Source: an uncultured Clostridia bacterium
GTDB taxonomy: Bacteria > Bacillota > Clostridia > Oscillospirales > Acutalibacteraceae
Direction: 5' to 3'
DNA length: 64,000 bases
NCBI GenBank assembly: GCA_944384905.1
Contig: CALWVE010000031.1
Coordinates: forward strand, 62,001-126,000
The notes below the pieces were generated by a model. It was given only the letters and a program-made list of their open reading frames with translations, searched no databases and was not told where the DNA came from. How positions within the stretch are numbered: the first letter of the stretch is position 1; each line of letters starts with the position of its first letter. Below, piece by piece: positions 35,243 to 43,994 of this stretch. The position numbers and the translations under genes are program-made.

Positions 35243-36276
35243 TGACGGATTTGAAATGCATGACTTTGCCGGAACTGGAAGCGCTGTTTAAACAGGACGG
35301 TCTTCCGAAATTCCGCGCCAAACAAGTTTATCGCTGGCTGCATCGCGGCGTGGTTTCTTTTTCGGAAATGTCTGATCTTTCCAAAGATCTTCGCGAAAAG
35401 CTGGCCGGGCAATATACGTTTGCGGTTGCCAAAGTTGAACGCAAACAGGTTTCCAAAGTAGACGGAACCATCAAATATTTGTTTTCTTTTGAAGACGGCG
35501 CAACGGTTGAATCCGTTTTGATGAAATATAAACACGGCTATTCCATTTGTATTTCCACACAGGTTGGCTGCCGCATGGGCTGCACGTTCTGTGCTACAGG
35601 GAAAAGTGGTTATCTGCGCAATTTGCTGCCTTCTGAAATGCTGGCGCAGATTCAAGCAGCTGAACGGGATGCCGATGTCCGTATCTCCAATATTGTGCTG
35701 ATGGGAATGGGCGAACCGCTGGATAACTACGATAACGTTCTTCGTTTTCTGGAGCTGGTTTCGTCCGAAGACGGCATGAATATTGGCATGCGCCATATCT
35801 CGCTTTCCACCTGCGGACTGGTCGATAAAATCGATCAGCTGGCAAAAGAGAAATTGCAGCTTACGCTCTCGGTTTCGCTGCACGCACCTAACGACGAGAT
35901 CCGCAGCCGGACAATGCCGATCAACCGCAAATGGAATGTCGAACAGCTTTTGGATGCCTGTCGGCGTTATGCCGACGCCACGCACCGCCGCATTTCGTTT
36001 GAATACGCCATGATCGATGGAGTAAACGACAGCGACGCCTGTGCGCTGGAACTGGCTTCCCGCCTGAAAGGGATGCTGTGTCATGTTAACCTGATTCCGG
36101 TCAATTCTGTAGAAGGAACAGGATACCATCGCAGCGCCCGGATTGAAAAGTTCAGTACTTTACTTGCAAATCGTGGGATTACGACGACGGTTCGCAGAAC
36201 CCTGGGAAGCGATATTGACGCTTCGTGCGGTCAGCTGCGCCGGCGTACGCTGAATGAATCGGCGAAGAATTCATAA
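35242..36276 (+). CDS. rlmN: Dual-specificity rRNA/tRNA adenine C2-methyltransferase RlmN
   Basis: Radical SAM enzyme making 2-methyladenosine in 23S rRNA (2503) and tRNA position 37. 344 residues with the cluster motif GCRMGCTFCATG near residue 112, GMGEPLDNYDN near 155, and the methyl-carrying Cys in RTLGSDIDASCGQL at the end. GGAGGA six bases before ATG 35242 sets the start, which shares one base with the rsmB stop. Confidence 0.96.
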   Translation: MTDLKCMTLPELEALFKQDGLPKFRAKQVYRWLHRGVVSFSEMSDLSKDLREKLAGQYTFAVAKVERKQVSKVDGTIKYLFSFEDGATVESVLMKYKHGYSICISTQVGCRMGCTFCATGKSGYLRNLLPSEMLAQIQAAERDADVRISNIVLMGMGEPLDNYDNVLRFLELVSSEDGMNIGMRHISLSTCGLVDKIDQLAKEKLQLTLSVSLHAPNDEIRSRTMPINRKWNVEQLLDACRRYADATHRRISFEYAMIDGVNDSDACALELASRLKGMLCHVNLIPVNSVEGTGYHRSARIEKFSTLLANRGITTTVRRTLGSDIDASCGQLRRRTLNESAKNS

Positions 36277-36309
36277 CCCCTAATTTTCAAAACAAGGAGG
36301 CAATGCCAG

Positions 36310-37059
36310 ATGAATATATTTGGCAGAACCGATATTGGAGCTGTCCGCAGTTCCAATCAGGATGCATATATTTCAGGAATCCTTCCCAATGGAGCCGTTT
36401 GGACAGCCGTTTGCGACGGCATGGGCGGCGCCAACGGAGGGAATGTGGCCAGTTTAACGGCTGTAGATTCGATTTCATCGTCTTTCGAAGAAGTCGGAGC
36501 TTCTATTTCTGCCGAAACGGATTTTCCCGCGCTTCTGCAGCAGATTTTAAACACGGCCAATCAGCGTATTTTTGAAAAAGCATCCGAAACGCCGGAACTG
36601 GCGGGCATGGGTACAACAGCTGTGCTTGCTTTGATCTTTCAAAACCGCTGCTATATTGCCCATGTAGGCGACAGCCGGGCTTATCTTTTCCGCGAAGGAA
36701 AACTGCGCCGTTTAACGGAAGATCATTCGTTGGTACAAGAGCTGGTTCGCCTGGGGGAAATTACGCCGGAACAGGCACGCACGCATCCACGCAGAAATGT
36801 GATCACACGCGTGGTGGGCGTAGCTCCTGCGGTAGAAGCTGATCTGACCATGCTGGATTTTCTTCCGGGAGATGTGCTGCTGACCTGCACAGATGGTCTG
36901 AGCGGTTATGCAGATGATGAAATTTTGGCAGATTTTATGCGTAAATATAAAGGGCAGGATCTTGTGGATCACCTTCTTGACTTTGCCCTTGAGGCAGGCG
37001 GCGCAGATAATATTACCGTGTCGCTGGTAGAGACCCGATCAAATGCCACGGAGGTATGA
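36310..37059 (+). CDS. stp: PP2C-type Ser/Thr protein phosphatase (Stp/PrpC)
   Basis: Removes phosphates placed by the adjacent PASTA kinase. 249 residues with PP2C metal-binding motifs: TDIGAVRSSNQDA at the start, VCDGMGGANGG near 35, HVGDSRAYL near 118, and TDGLSGYADD plus GGADNITV near the end. It overlaps the kinase gene region by four bases through ATGA, although the kinase start is placed slightly later. Confidence 0.95.
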   Translation: MNIFGRTDIGAVRSSNQDAYISGILPNGAVWTAVCDGMGGANGGNVASLTAVDSISSSFEEVGASISAETDFPALLQQILNTANQRIFEKASETPELAGMGTTAVLALIFQNRCYIAHVGDSRAYLFREGKLRRLTEDHSLVQELVRLGEITPEQARTHPRRNVITRVVGVAPAVEADLTMLDFLPGDVLLTCTDGLSGYADDEILADFMRKYKGQDLVDHLLDFALEAGGADNITVSLVETRSNATEV

Positions 37060-37064
37060 CCGCA

Positions 37065-39110
37065 ATGGAAAACTTTGAAGGTAAACGTCTGGACGGACGA
37101 TACGAATTACAGAAAATGATCGGCGAAGGCGGAATGGCCTGTGTGTATAAAGCATACGACAGAATCGATGACCGCTGGGTAGCCGTTAAAATTTTGAAAG
37201 ATGAGTTCGCCGATAACAGCGAGTTTCTGCGCCGTTTCCGCAATGAATCCAAAGCAATTTCGGTGCTTTCTCATCCCAATATTGTAAAAGTTTGCGATGT
37301 CAGTTTCGGAGACCGCATTCAGTATATTGTCATGGAATATATTGAAGGCATTACGCTTAAGACGCATCTCGAGCGCAACCATCCGTTGAAATGGCAGGAA
37401 GCGATCCATTTTACCACGCAAATCCTGAATGCTCTTCAGCATGCCCATAGCAAGGGAATTATTCACCGCGATATCAAGCCGCAGAACATCATGCTGCTTC
37501 CCGACGGCACCATCAAGGTGATGGACTTTGGCATCGCCCGTTTTTCCGATAGCCAAACGCATACTATGACCGATAAAGCCATCGGTTCCGTACATTACAT
37601 TGCGCCGGAGCAGGCGAGAGGCGATATTACGGATGAAAAGGCCGATATCTATTCGGTCGGCGTTATGCTGTATGAAATGCTGACCGGCCAGCTTCCGTTC
37701 GAAGCGGATAATGCCGTATCCGTAGCCATTATGCAGCTGCAATCGCAGCCGCAGCCGCCCAAAGACATCAACCCGTCTATTCCGGATGGTCTGGAAGAAA
37801 TCACCCTGCGTGCTATGCAGAAAAATCCTGCCCAGCGGTATCAAAGCGCGGCACAGATGCTGCAGGACCTGGAAGCTTTCCGCAAAGATCCTTCCATCCA
37901 ATTCGGCTATCGATACAATACCAATACGGGTGCTATTGAAACGATCACCGATGTCGATCAGGTAATGCAAGGAAACAACGCCTATACCGATTCGTATGAA
38001 TACGAAGAGGATATGCCCAAAAACAAAAAGCACAGCCGCGCAGTTATGGTGCTTTCCGGCATTGGCATTGCCATTCTGGTGGCTGCCGTCGCGTTCCTGA
38101 TTATGTTTGTAGTCGGTATATTCAGCAATAATTCCGGGAATGTAACCGACGAAGTGATGGTTCCCAATTTCATCGGAAAGCATTATGTGAATGACATCAA
38201 AGATAACCCGGTCTATGCTGATTTCACCTTTGCCATCAAAGACGGTAACGATCCTGAAGTTGATCCCGGAATTGTTTTGAAACAATCGATCGCAGAAGGT
38301 CTGACCGTTAAAAAAGGAAAAGAAATCACGCTGATTGTCAATATTTCTCCCGATTCCGTGACATTGACTGACGTACGCGGCCAGTCTCAGCTGGATGCAT
38401 ACAACACGATCAAAGAGCAGGGATTGGAACCCACCATTGTTTTTGTGGCTGACGATAAAACAGCTTCCGGCTATGTGGTCAGCACAGATCCGGCAGGCAA
38501 CACGTCTGTTAAAAAAGGAAGCAAAGTAAACATTTATGTCAGCACCGGACCGACCGATACGCAGGTACCGGTTCCCGCCGTCATCGGCATGCCGCTGGAA
38601 ACCGCAAAAGCACGTTTGCAGGACGCCGGATTGGTTGTTGGCGAGGTTACGCAGGCTGATGACAGTGGTCAGGCAGCCGGAACCGTATTGGAAACCGATC
38701 CCTTGCCCGGCAATAAAGTTTCTTCCGGCACAACGGTGAATATCGTAGTCAGCTCGGGAGAACAGTCGTCTACAACCATTCGTTACTATGCCGTTCTTCC
38801 CACAGGAGTCAATCACGATATCGATATGAAAGTGTATCGAAACGGTGAATTGGTTGAATCCAAAGTGGTCAATCCGCAGATCAACGGAATCGTTGAATTG
38901 GCGTTTGAAGGCAAAAACGGCGTTGATAAGGTCGTTGTCACATTGGATGGTCAGGAATATCTGCACATCGATATCGATTTTGACAACGGAACTTATTCGG
39001 TAACGCAGTCTTTCAACTATCAGGATACCGTATCGTCTTCCGAACCCAGCAGTTCTGAAGAAAGTTCTTCGTCATCCTCATCGTCTTCTTCGGAAGAAAG
39101 TAGCCATTAA
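37065..39110 (+). CDS. prkC: PASTA-domain Ser/Thr protein kinase PrkC/Stk1
   Basis: Membrane kinase sensing muropeptides or lipid II, controlling growth, cell wall and spore germination. 681 residues: kinase domain (about 10-270) with GEGGMACVYKA, HRDIKPQN and DFG, and activation-loop GSVHYIAPEQ. There is a basic juxtamembrane part, one membrane helix (about 325-350), three PASTA repeats (about 360-565) outside, a beta-rich domain, and a low-complexity Ser/Glu tail of about 25 residues. CGGAGG is ten bases from this ATG and only one from the earlier ATG at 37056. Confidence 0.96.
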   Translation: MENFEGKRLDGRYELQKMIGEGGMACVYKAYDRIDDRWVAVKILKDEFADNSEFLRRFRNESKAISVLSHPNIVKVCDVSFGDRIQYIVMEYIEGITLKTHLERNHPLKWQEAIHFTTQILNALQHAHSKGIIHRDIKPQNIMLLPDGTIKVMDFGIARFSDSQTHTMTDKAIGSVHYIAPEQARGDITDEKADIYSVGVMLYEMLTGQLPFEADNAVSVAIMQLQSQPQPPKDINPSIPDGLEEITLRAMQKNPAQRYQSAAQMLQDLEAFRKDPSIQFGYRYNTNTGAIETITDVDQVMQGNNAYTDSYEYEEDMPKNKKHSRAVMVLSGIGIAILVAAVAFLIMFVVGIFSNNSGNVTDEVMVPNFIGKHYVNDIKDNPVYADFTFAIKDGNDPEVDPGIVLKQSIAEGLTVKKGKEITLIVNISPDSVTLTDVRGQSQLDAYNTIKEQGLEPTIVFVADDKTASGYVVSTDPAGNTSVKKGSKVNIYVSTGPTDTQVPVPAVIGMPLETAKARLQDAGLVVGEVTQADDSGQAAGTVLETDPLPGNKVSSGTTVNIVVSSGEQSSTTIRYYAVLPTGVNHDIDMKVYRNGELVESKVVNPQINGIVELAFEGKNGVDKVVVTLDGQEYLHIDIDFDNGTYSVTQSFNYQDTVSSSEPSSSEESSSSSSSSSSEESSH

Positions 39111-39123
39111 CAGGGAGGAAACT

Positions 39124-40014
39124 ATGCTGACAGGCTGTATTCTCAAAGGAATGAGCGATTTCTATTATGTTGAATGCGGGGATACCCTGTATACTTGTAA
39201 AGCGAGGGGGATTTTCCGAAAAAATAAAATCTCCCCTTGCGCAGGTGATTTCGTGCGTATCGAGCCGGGAGCTGATGATACCGGCACGATCGAAGAAATC
39301 CTTGAGCGAAAAAATTTTTTGATTCGCCCTCCTGTAGCCAATATCGACACACTGTTTATTGTATCATCTGTTTGTCAGCCGACTCCGAATCTCCTGATTA
39401 TCGATAAAACGATTGCAGCAGCGGAGATTCGAGGCATTACACCCGTTTTGGTCATCACAAAAAACGACCTGAAAGACGGGGCATACCTCGAAACGATCTA
39501 TACGCGGGCCGGGATTCCTGTGATCACGCTTTCCACGGAAAACGACGAAGGGGTTCTGCAAATCCGCAAAATGCTGGATGGCAAACTTTCTGTTTTTACA
39601 GGGAATTCCGGAGTGGGAAAGACCACATTGCTGAATCGGCTCGACCCTTCATTGGGTCTTCCTACCGGCGATATCAGCCAGAAACTGGGACGCGGCCGCC
39701 ATACAACCCGACGTGTTGAACTTTTCCATATTGGACAAGGCGGTTTGATTGCAGACACGCCCGGTTTTTCCACAATGGATATCGAGCGCTACGGTTTTGT
39801 ATCAAAAGATGATCTGCCGCAGGCTTTCCGGGAATTTGAGCCTTATCTCGGCCAGTGCCAGTTCGTTTCCTGTTCGCACACCTGCGAAAAAGGCTGTGCG
39901 GTTCTGGAAGCCGTGCGAGAAGGGAAAATCGATCCGTCTCGTCATGCCAGCTATGTGGCCATGTATCAGGAAGTAAAGGATCTTAGAGAATGGAACAAGC
40001 CCAAAAATGTATGA
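39124..40014 (+). CDS. rsgA: Ribosome small subunit-dependent GTPase RsgA
   Basis: Late assembly factor of the 30S subunit. 296 residues: N-terminal OB fold, circularly permuted GTPase (G4 ITKND comes before G1 GNSGVGKTTLLNRL near 162 and G3 DTPGF), and a C-terminal zinc knuckle CQFVSCSHTCEKGC. GGGAGG precedes the ATG. In Bacillus rpe separates this gene from thiN; here they overlap by 25 bases. Confidence 0.96.
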   Translation: MLTGCILKGMSDFYYVECGDTLYTCKARGIFRKNKISPCAGDFVRIEPGADDTGTIEEILERKNFLIRPPVANIDTLFIVSSVCQPTPNLLIIDKTIAAAEIRGITPVLVITKNDLKDGAYLETIYTRAGIPVITLSTENDEGVLQIRKMLDGKLSVFTGNSGVGKTTLLNRLDPSLGLPTGDISQKLGRGRHTTRRVELFHIGQGGLIADTPGFSTMDIERYGFVSKDDLPQAFREFEPYLGQCQFVSCSHTCEKGCAVLEAVREGKIDPSRHASYVAMYQEVKDLREWNKPKNV

Positions 40015-40634
40015 TTATCGGCGCCTCACCGCTAAAAGACGACCGAGTTTTCAAAGAATTTTCTCCCGAGGAGTATTTTATTATCTGCGCGGACGGCGGA
40101 TTTGAAACAGCGATGCGCTTTGGTATCCAGCCGGATCTGGTCATCGGCGATTTTGATTCGGCAACCGATTTGCCGCCGGACGATTGGCCTACAATTTTGC
40201 TGCCTGTGGAAAAGGATGTTACCGACATGCAGGCTGCGGTTATGGAAGGCTTTAAGCGCGGATATTCCTCGTTTGTCTTAATCGGCGGCATGGGCGGCCC
40301 ACGATTGGATCATACAATCGCCAACATGCAGGTGCTGGTCTACATAGCGGAGCACGGCGGACGTGCTCTGATGGCCGATAATACAACGAAAATCTTTCTG
40401 ATAACCGGCGGCAAACTCAGCCTGACCGGTATGAAGGGCGCTATTGTGTCTGTTTTTCCGTTTAAAGAACCGACCTGTACCGTTACCTATTGCGGCCTGC
40501 AGTATCCGTTGGATCATGGCGTATTGGCTACCGGTGGTACGCTGATGGGCGTCAGCAACGCCATTGTTGAGGATACGGCAGATATTATTGTCCATAGCGG
40601 AATGGCCTTAATCCTCGTTACCGTTCTCCCGTAA
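39990..40634 (+). CDS. thiN: Thiamine diphosphokinase
   Basis: Converts thiamine to thiamine diphosphate with ATP. 214 residues with the conserved ICADGGFETAMRFGIQPDLVIGDFDS segment (quoted in part: ADGG and GDFDS) near 30-55, then EKDVTDMQAA and GGMGGPRLDHTIAN. AAAGGA lies eight bases before the ATG, inside rsgA. The neighbouring spoVM keeps the thiN-spoVM order known from Bacillus. Confidence 0.94.
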   Translation: MEQAQKCMIIGASPLKDDRVFKEFSPEEYFIICADGGFETAMRFGIQPDLVIGDFDSATDLPPDDWPTILLPVEKDVTDMQAAVMEGFKRGYSSFVLIGGMGGPRLDHTIANMQVLVYIAEHGGRALMADNTTKIFLITGGKLSLTGMKGAIVSVFPFKEPTCTVTYCGLQYPLDHGVLATGGTLMGVSNAIVEDTADIIVHSGMALILVTVLP

Positions 40635-40647
40635 CCAAAACGGCTCG

Positions 40648-40683
40648 TCCCGTATATACTGAAATTGTAAGTATAGAACGGGA
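40648..40683 (+). repeat. Imperfect inverted repeat in the thiN-orf56 gap
   Basis: TCCCGT-A-TATACT (40648-40660) pairs with AGTATA-GA-ACGGGA (40670-40683) around a nine-base loop. No T-run follows. The element also contains possible sporulation promoter boxes (GTATATA at 40652, TATAGAAC at 40672, 13 bases apart), a partial match to the sigma-E pattern. It could be a hairpin in read-through RNA, an operator, or both. Confidence 0.5.
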
Positions 40684-40697
40684 GCGGGGGTGAAGCG

Positions 40698-40868
40698 ATG
40701 CCCGGCAGATGCAGAAGTTGCTGCTTTAAAGATTATCGAACACGCGCTGCATGCGCCTGCTCATTCGGCCTGGGGCTTGCCCTTTCCTGCTTTTGCCCGC
40801 AGGGCCTGGTGCTGTTTTTAGCGGCTCTGATTATTACAGCACTGGGAGTCTGTCTGCTGATTCATTGA
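40698..40868 (+). CDS. 56-residue Cys-rich single-span membrane peptide
   Basis: Not a family I recognise. It begins MPGRCRSCCFKDYRTRAACA and has eight cysteines, seven of them in the first 33 residues (CxxCC, then CxC twice), and one near the end. A hydrophobic helix follows (about 35-55, VLFLAALIITALGVCLL) ending in IH. The basic N-terminus suggests it stays in the cytosol, although the helix is preceded by a second moderately hydrophobic stretch. A GGGGGTGA ribosome-binding site is close upstream. It ends 16 bases before spoVM, so the two are probably co-expressed in sporulation. Coding status rests on the Shine-Dalgarno, position and composition. Confidence 0.62.
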   Translation: MPGRCRSCCFKDYRTRAACACSFGLGLALSCFCPQGLVLFLAALIITALGVCLLIH

Positions 40869-40884
40869 CAGGAGGGTCTGCAAT

Positions 40885-40980
40885 ATGAAAGTAGTCATCG
40901 TAAAAAGTCATGGCTTTATGGGTTTTTGCCTGCGCAAATTGTTCGGCATTAAGAAATTACCGCCGGCTGAAACGCTTTAA
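40885..40980 (+). CDS. spoVM: Stage V sporulation protein SpoVM
   Basis: A 31-residue amphipathic peptide that, in Bacillus, recognises the curved forespore membrane and recruits SpoIVA to start coat assembly. It begins MKVVIVKSHGFMGFCLRKLF and ends GIKKLPPAETL. This matches the clostridial SpoVM pattern MKVVxVKSP...LRxxFGIKK as I know it, and its location after thiN is the conserved one. GGAGGG lies eight bases before the ATG and a strong terminator follows. The proline normally at position 9, important for membrane insertion in Bacillus, is His here. Too short for most gene callers. Confidence 0.85.
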   Translation: MKVVIVKSHGFMGFCLRKLFGIKKLPPAETL

Positions 40981-40990
40981 TAAGAACATA

Positions 40991-41033
40991 AAAACAGCAG
41001 CAGAATGCAAGTTGCATTCTGCTGCTGTTTTTT
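40991..41033. terminator. Strong bidirectional terminator after spoVM
   Basis: A near-perfect 20-base inverted repeat (AAAACAGCAGCAGAATGCAA, 40991-41010, against 41012-41031) with T-runs on both sides. It closes the long rightward cluster and the leftward RluA gene. Confidence 0.95.
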
Positions 41034-41038
41034 CTGCA

Positions 41039-42001
41039 TCAATCCGGAAAAGCGGCAAAGGGATCGAGAAACCAAATGTTCCGAACTTGAAAGCTTTTGC
41101 CGTTTAAGTAATTCAAAATGCCGGCGTCTTCCGTAAAAGTAAATGTCAAGCGATAAGAATACAAAGCCTGATAACGAAAACCGGTCTTTTTATTCTGCAC
41201 ATTCGTGCCATATTTCCCGTCGCCCGCCAACGGGTGCCCAATCGAGGCCATATGCGCTCGAATTTGGTGTGTACGACCCGTAAGCAGTTCAATTTCCAAC
41301 AAGCTGTAATCGCGCTTTTCTTCCAATACACGGTAGCGCGTACGAATGCTTTTGCTCGAAAGGGTAGGCTTTTTAGAAATATAAACCCGGTTCTGACTTT
41401 CATTTTTTTCCAGATAGGCTGTCAGCGTATCTTCGGATTTCGGCATCTTCCCGCATACAACGCATAAATAGCGCTTGTCAAGCTCGCGGTGTTTGAGCTT
41501 TTCGTTCATAATGCGCAGCGTCTCTGCATTTTTTGCCGCCATGACAATTCCGCCTGTATTGCGGTCAATACGATTGATCAGCGCAGGCGCAAACGATTGC
41601 TCGTCTTCGGGGTTATACTCGCCTTTATCATAAAGATAATGCTGTACACGTGTAATCAGTGAATCAAAATGATACGTTTCATCCGGATGAACGATCAGGC
41701 CCGGCTTTTTATCCAATAACAGGATATTGCTGTCTTCATAAACGATTGTCAGCTTGTTGGGAGCCTTCAGAAAATCATATTCTTTTGCTTCCTGCTGAAA
41801 GAATTCATCCTTTAAATAAAGTGTCAGCACATCTCCGGTCTGCAGCCGTGTGGAAATTTCGCAGCGCTTTCCATTGAGCTTAATATCTTTTTTGCGAATC
41901 GATTTATACAGCATGGACTGGGGCAGGTTGGGATATGCCTTGGTGAGGAATTTATCAAGCCGCTGTCCGGCGTCATTGGGTTGAATCGTTACTGTTTTCA
42001 T
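41039..42001 (-). CDS. RluA-family pseudouridine synthase
   Basis: 320-residue RNA modification enzyme with an N-terminal S4 domain (AGQRLDKFLTKAYPNLPQSML). The catalytic motif reads NRIDRNTGGIVMAAK near residue 148; most members have HRLDRxTSG, but the essential Asp is kept. The downstream motif is LLTGRTHQIRAHMASIGHPLAGD. The exact target (rluC, rluD or another type) cannot be told from sequence alone. AAAGGAAG precedes the ATG. Confidence 0.93.
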   Translation of the reverse strand: MKTVTIQPNDAGQRLDKFLTKAYPNLPQSMLYKSIRKKDIKLNGKRCEISTRLQTGDVLTLYLKDEFFQQEAKEYDFLKAPNKLTIVYEDSNILLLDKKPGLIVHPDETYHFDSLITRVQHYLYDKGEYNPEDEQSFAPALINRIDRNTGGIVMAAKNAETLRIMNEKLKHRELDKRYLCVVCGKMPKSEDTLTAYLEKNESQNRVYISKKPTLSSKSIRTRYRVLEEKRDYSLLEIELLTGRTHQIRAHMASIGHPLAGDGKYGTNVQNKKTGFRYQALYSYRLTFTFTEDAGILNYLNGKSFQVRNIWFLDPFAAFPD

Positions 42002-42029
42002 GCTCAGCTTCCTTTACTCTAGTGTATTA

Positions 42030-42058
42030 ATGGTAATGGAAAAACAGGCGGCTGTCAA
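42030..42058 (-). promoter_or_regulatory. Probable sigma-A promoter of the RluA-family gene
   Basis: On the minus strand perfect TTGACA (42053-42058), then a weak TACCAT (42030-42035) at 17 bases. Confidence 0.55.
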
Positions 42059-42071
42059 GTAGATACAAAAG

Positions 42072-42106
42072 AAAAGGCCGCAGATACAATTTCTTGCATC
42101 TGCGGC
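42072..42106 (-). terminator. Terminator of the MarR-ABC exporter operon
   Basis: GCCGCAGAT.CAA (42077-42089) pairs with TTG.ATCTGCGGC (42094-42106). Leftward it is followed by CTTTTCTTTTG. Confidence 0.85.
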
Positions 42107-42128
42107 TTGAGAGCGATAGGAGAGAGGA

Positions 42129-43994
42129 TTAGTCCAGTTCCTTCTTGCCGGTATACAGTTCATAGTAACGGCCTTTGAGTTCAAGCAACTGATCGTGATT
42201 TCCACGCTCAATGATTTCGCCCTGTTCCAAAACCATAATGGCGTCGGCATTTCGAACGGTTGAGAGACGGTGTGCAATCACAAAGGTCGTGCGGTTCTTC
42301 ATCAAAGCATCCATGCCTTGTTCAATCAAACGTTCCGTACGGGTATCAACCGAGCTGGTCGCTTCATCCAGAACCAGAATCGGTGCTTTACTTAAAGCTG
42401 CACGTGCAATATTAAGCAGCTGACGCTGACCCTGCGACAGATTAGCGCCATCGCCTTCAAGCATCGTGTCATAACCATTTTCCAATCGGGTGATAAAGCC
42501 GTGGGCACTTGCAGTTTTGGCAGCCTGAATGACTTCTTCATCGGTTGCATCGAGCCGGCCATAACGAATATTTTCCATAACTGTGCCAGTAAACAAATGG
42601 GTATCCTGCAAGACCATGGCAATATTTTTGCGCAGCGTTACGCGCTTGATATCACGGATATTCATACCGTCGATGGTAATCGTACCGTCCTGAATATCAT
42701 AGAAACGGTTGAGCAGGTTGGTTACAGTTGTTTTACCAGCACCGGTAGAACCGACAAATGCGATTTTCTGTCCGGGCTTAGCATACAGGGAAATATCCTT
42801 TAAGATAACCTTATCCGGATTGTATCCGAAAGTAACGTGATCCAGACGGACATCACCCATAATTTTTTCGGGATCTACCGCATCTATGGCATCGGGTTCT
42901 TCTTCTTCACGATCCAGGATATTGAACACGCGTTCCGCACCGGCGAGTGCAGAGAAGATGGTGGTCATCTGCATGGAAATCTGGTTGATCGGCATGGAGA
43001 ACTGTTTAGAGTAGTTAACGAATACCGTCAGACCGCCAATATCAAACCATCCCATGGCAACCAGGATACCGCCGATACCGGCAGTGAGCGCATAGCTGAG
43101 CTGGCTGGTATTGCCCATAACCGGTCCCATAATGCCGCCATAGAACTGGGATTTCATCTGCTTTTCACGCAGGTCGCCGTTCAAAAGATTGAATTCTTCC
43201 ACACAGGTTTCTTCGTGATTGAATACCTTGATAACTTTCTGGCCGGAAACGGTTTCTTCGATATAGCCGTTAACCGCACCCAACGCAGCCTGCTGGGCCG
43301 TATTATAGCGGCGGCTGAATTTACCGATAACCTGGCCGCCCAAGGCAAAAATCGGGATAAAAGCCACCGTAATGAGAGTAAGCCAGATATTCATGCTCAC
43401 CATCATAGCGAACGTACCAACCAGAGAAATGGTGCCGGAAATAACCGATACAATACTGTTGTTGATCATCATATCGATGTTATCGATATCGTTGGTAAAG
43501 CGGCTCATGATATCGCCGTTGTTTTCCGTATCATAAAAACGGATCGGCAGTTTCTGCAGCTTGTTAAACAGATCGTTTCGAATACGTTCTACAGCATTCT
43601 GAGAGATGCCCAGCATCAGGCGTGCCTGAATATAAGCAGCGCACACACCGCAAAGATAAACGCCCGCCAATACCAACAACGCATAGAGGAAACCTTCCAA
43701 GCGTCCGGCTGCGATGTAATTGTTCATAATCGGCCGCAGCATATAAGAACCGGCCAACGAACAAACGGTGTTGAGCAGCATGAAAATCAAAACAACAAGC
43801 AATCTCAACTTATAGGCGGAAATGTACGAAAAAAGGCGAGAGACTACTTTTTTGGTATCTTTCGGCTTGCCGCCCATATGTCCGCCGCGTCCACGCGGGC
43901 CTCCCGGACCACCGCCCATTGGACCGCGTGGGCCATTTGTCGAAACGCTGCTGTTATATTGTCTGGCAAGATCTTCAAGCGTCCGTTTTGCCAT
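42129..43994 (-). CDS. ABC exporter half-transporter, catalytic-site subunit (pair 1)
   Basis: 621-residue membrane-ATPase fusion. The N-terminal tail (about 18-45) is Gly/Pro/Arg-rich (GPRGPMGGGPGGPRGRGG), then six membrane helices (about 60-345) and an ABC ATPase. Walker A is GSTGAGKTT, Walker B ends ILVLDEATSSVD with the catalytic Glu, and the switch His is in IAHRLST. The signature is the altered LSQGQ. This is the complement of the degenerate site in the partner at 43994-45730. Together they should form a heterodimeric multidrug-type exporter; the substrate is unknown. GGAGG precedes the ATG; the start overlaps the partner's stop by one base. Confidence 0.92.
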   Translation of the reverse strand: MAKRTLEDLARQYNSSVSTNGPRGPMGGGPGGPRGRGGHMGGKPKDTKKVVSRLFSYISAYKLRLLVVLIFMLLNTVCSLAGSYMLRPIMNNYIAAGRLEGFLYALLVLAGVYLCGVCAAYIQARLMLGISQNAVERIRNDLFNKLQKLPIRFYDTENNGDIMSRFTNDIDNIDMMINNSIVSVISGTISLVGTFAMMVSMNIWLTLITVAFIPIFALGGQVIGKFSRRYNTAQQAALGAVNGYIEETVSGQKVIKVFNHEETCVEEFNLLNGDLREKQMKSQFYGGIMGPVMGNTSQLSYALTAGIGGILVAMGWFDIGGLTVFVNYSKQFSMPINQISMQMTTIFSALAGAERVFNILDREEEEPDAIDAVDPEKIMGDVRLDHVTFGYNPDKVILKDISLYAKPGQKIAFVGSTGAGKTTVTNLLNRFYDIQDGTITIDGMNIRDIKRVTLRKNIAMVLQDTHLFTGTVMENIRYGRLDATDEEVIQAAKTASAHGFITRLENGYDTMLEGDGANLSQGQRQLLNIARAALSKAPILVLDEATSSVDTRTERLIEQGMDALMKNRTTFVIAHRLSTVRNADAIMVLEQGEIIERGNHDQLLELKGRYYELYTGKKELD

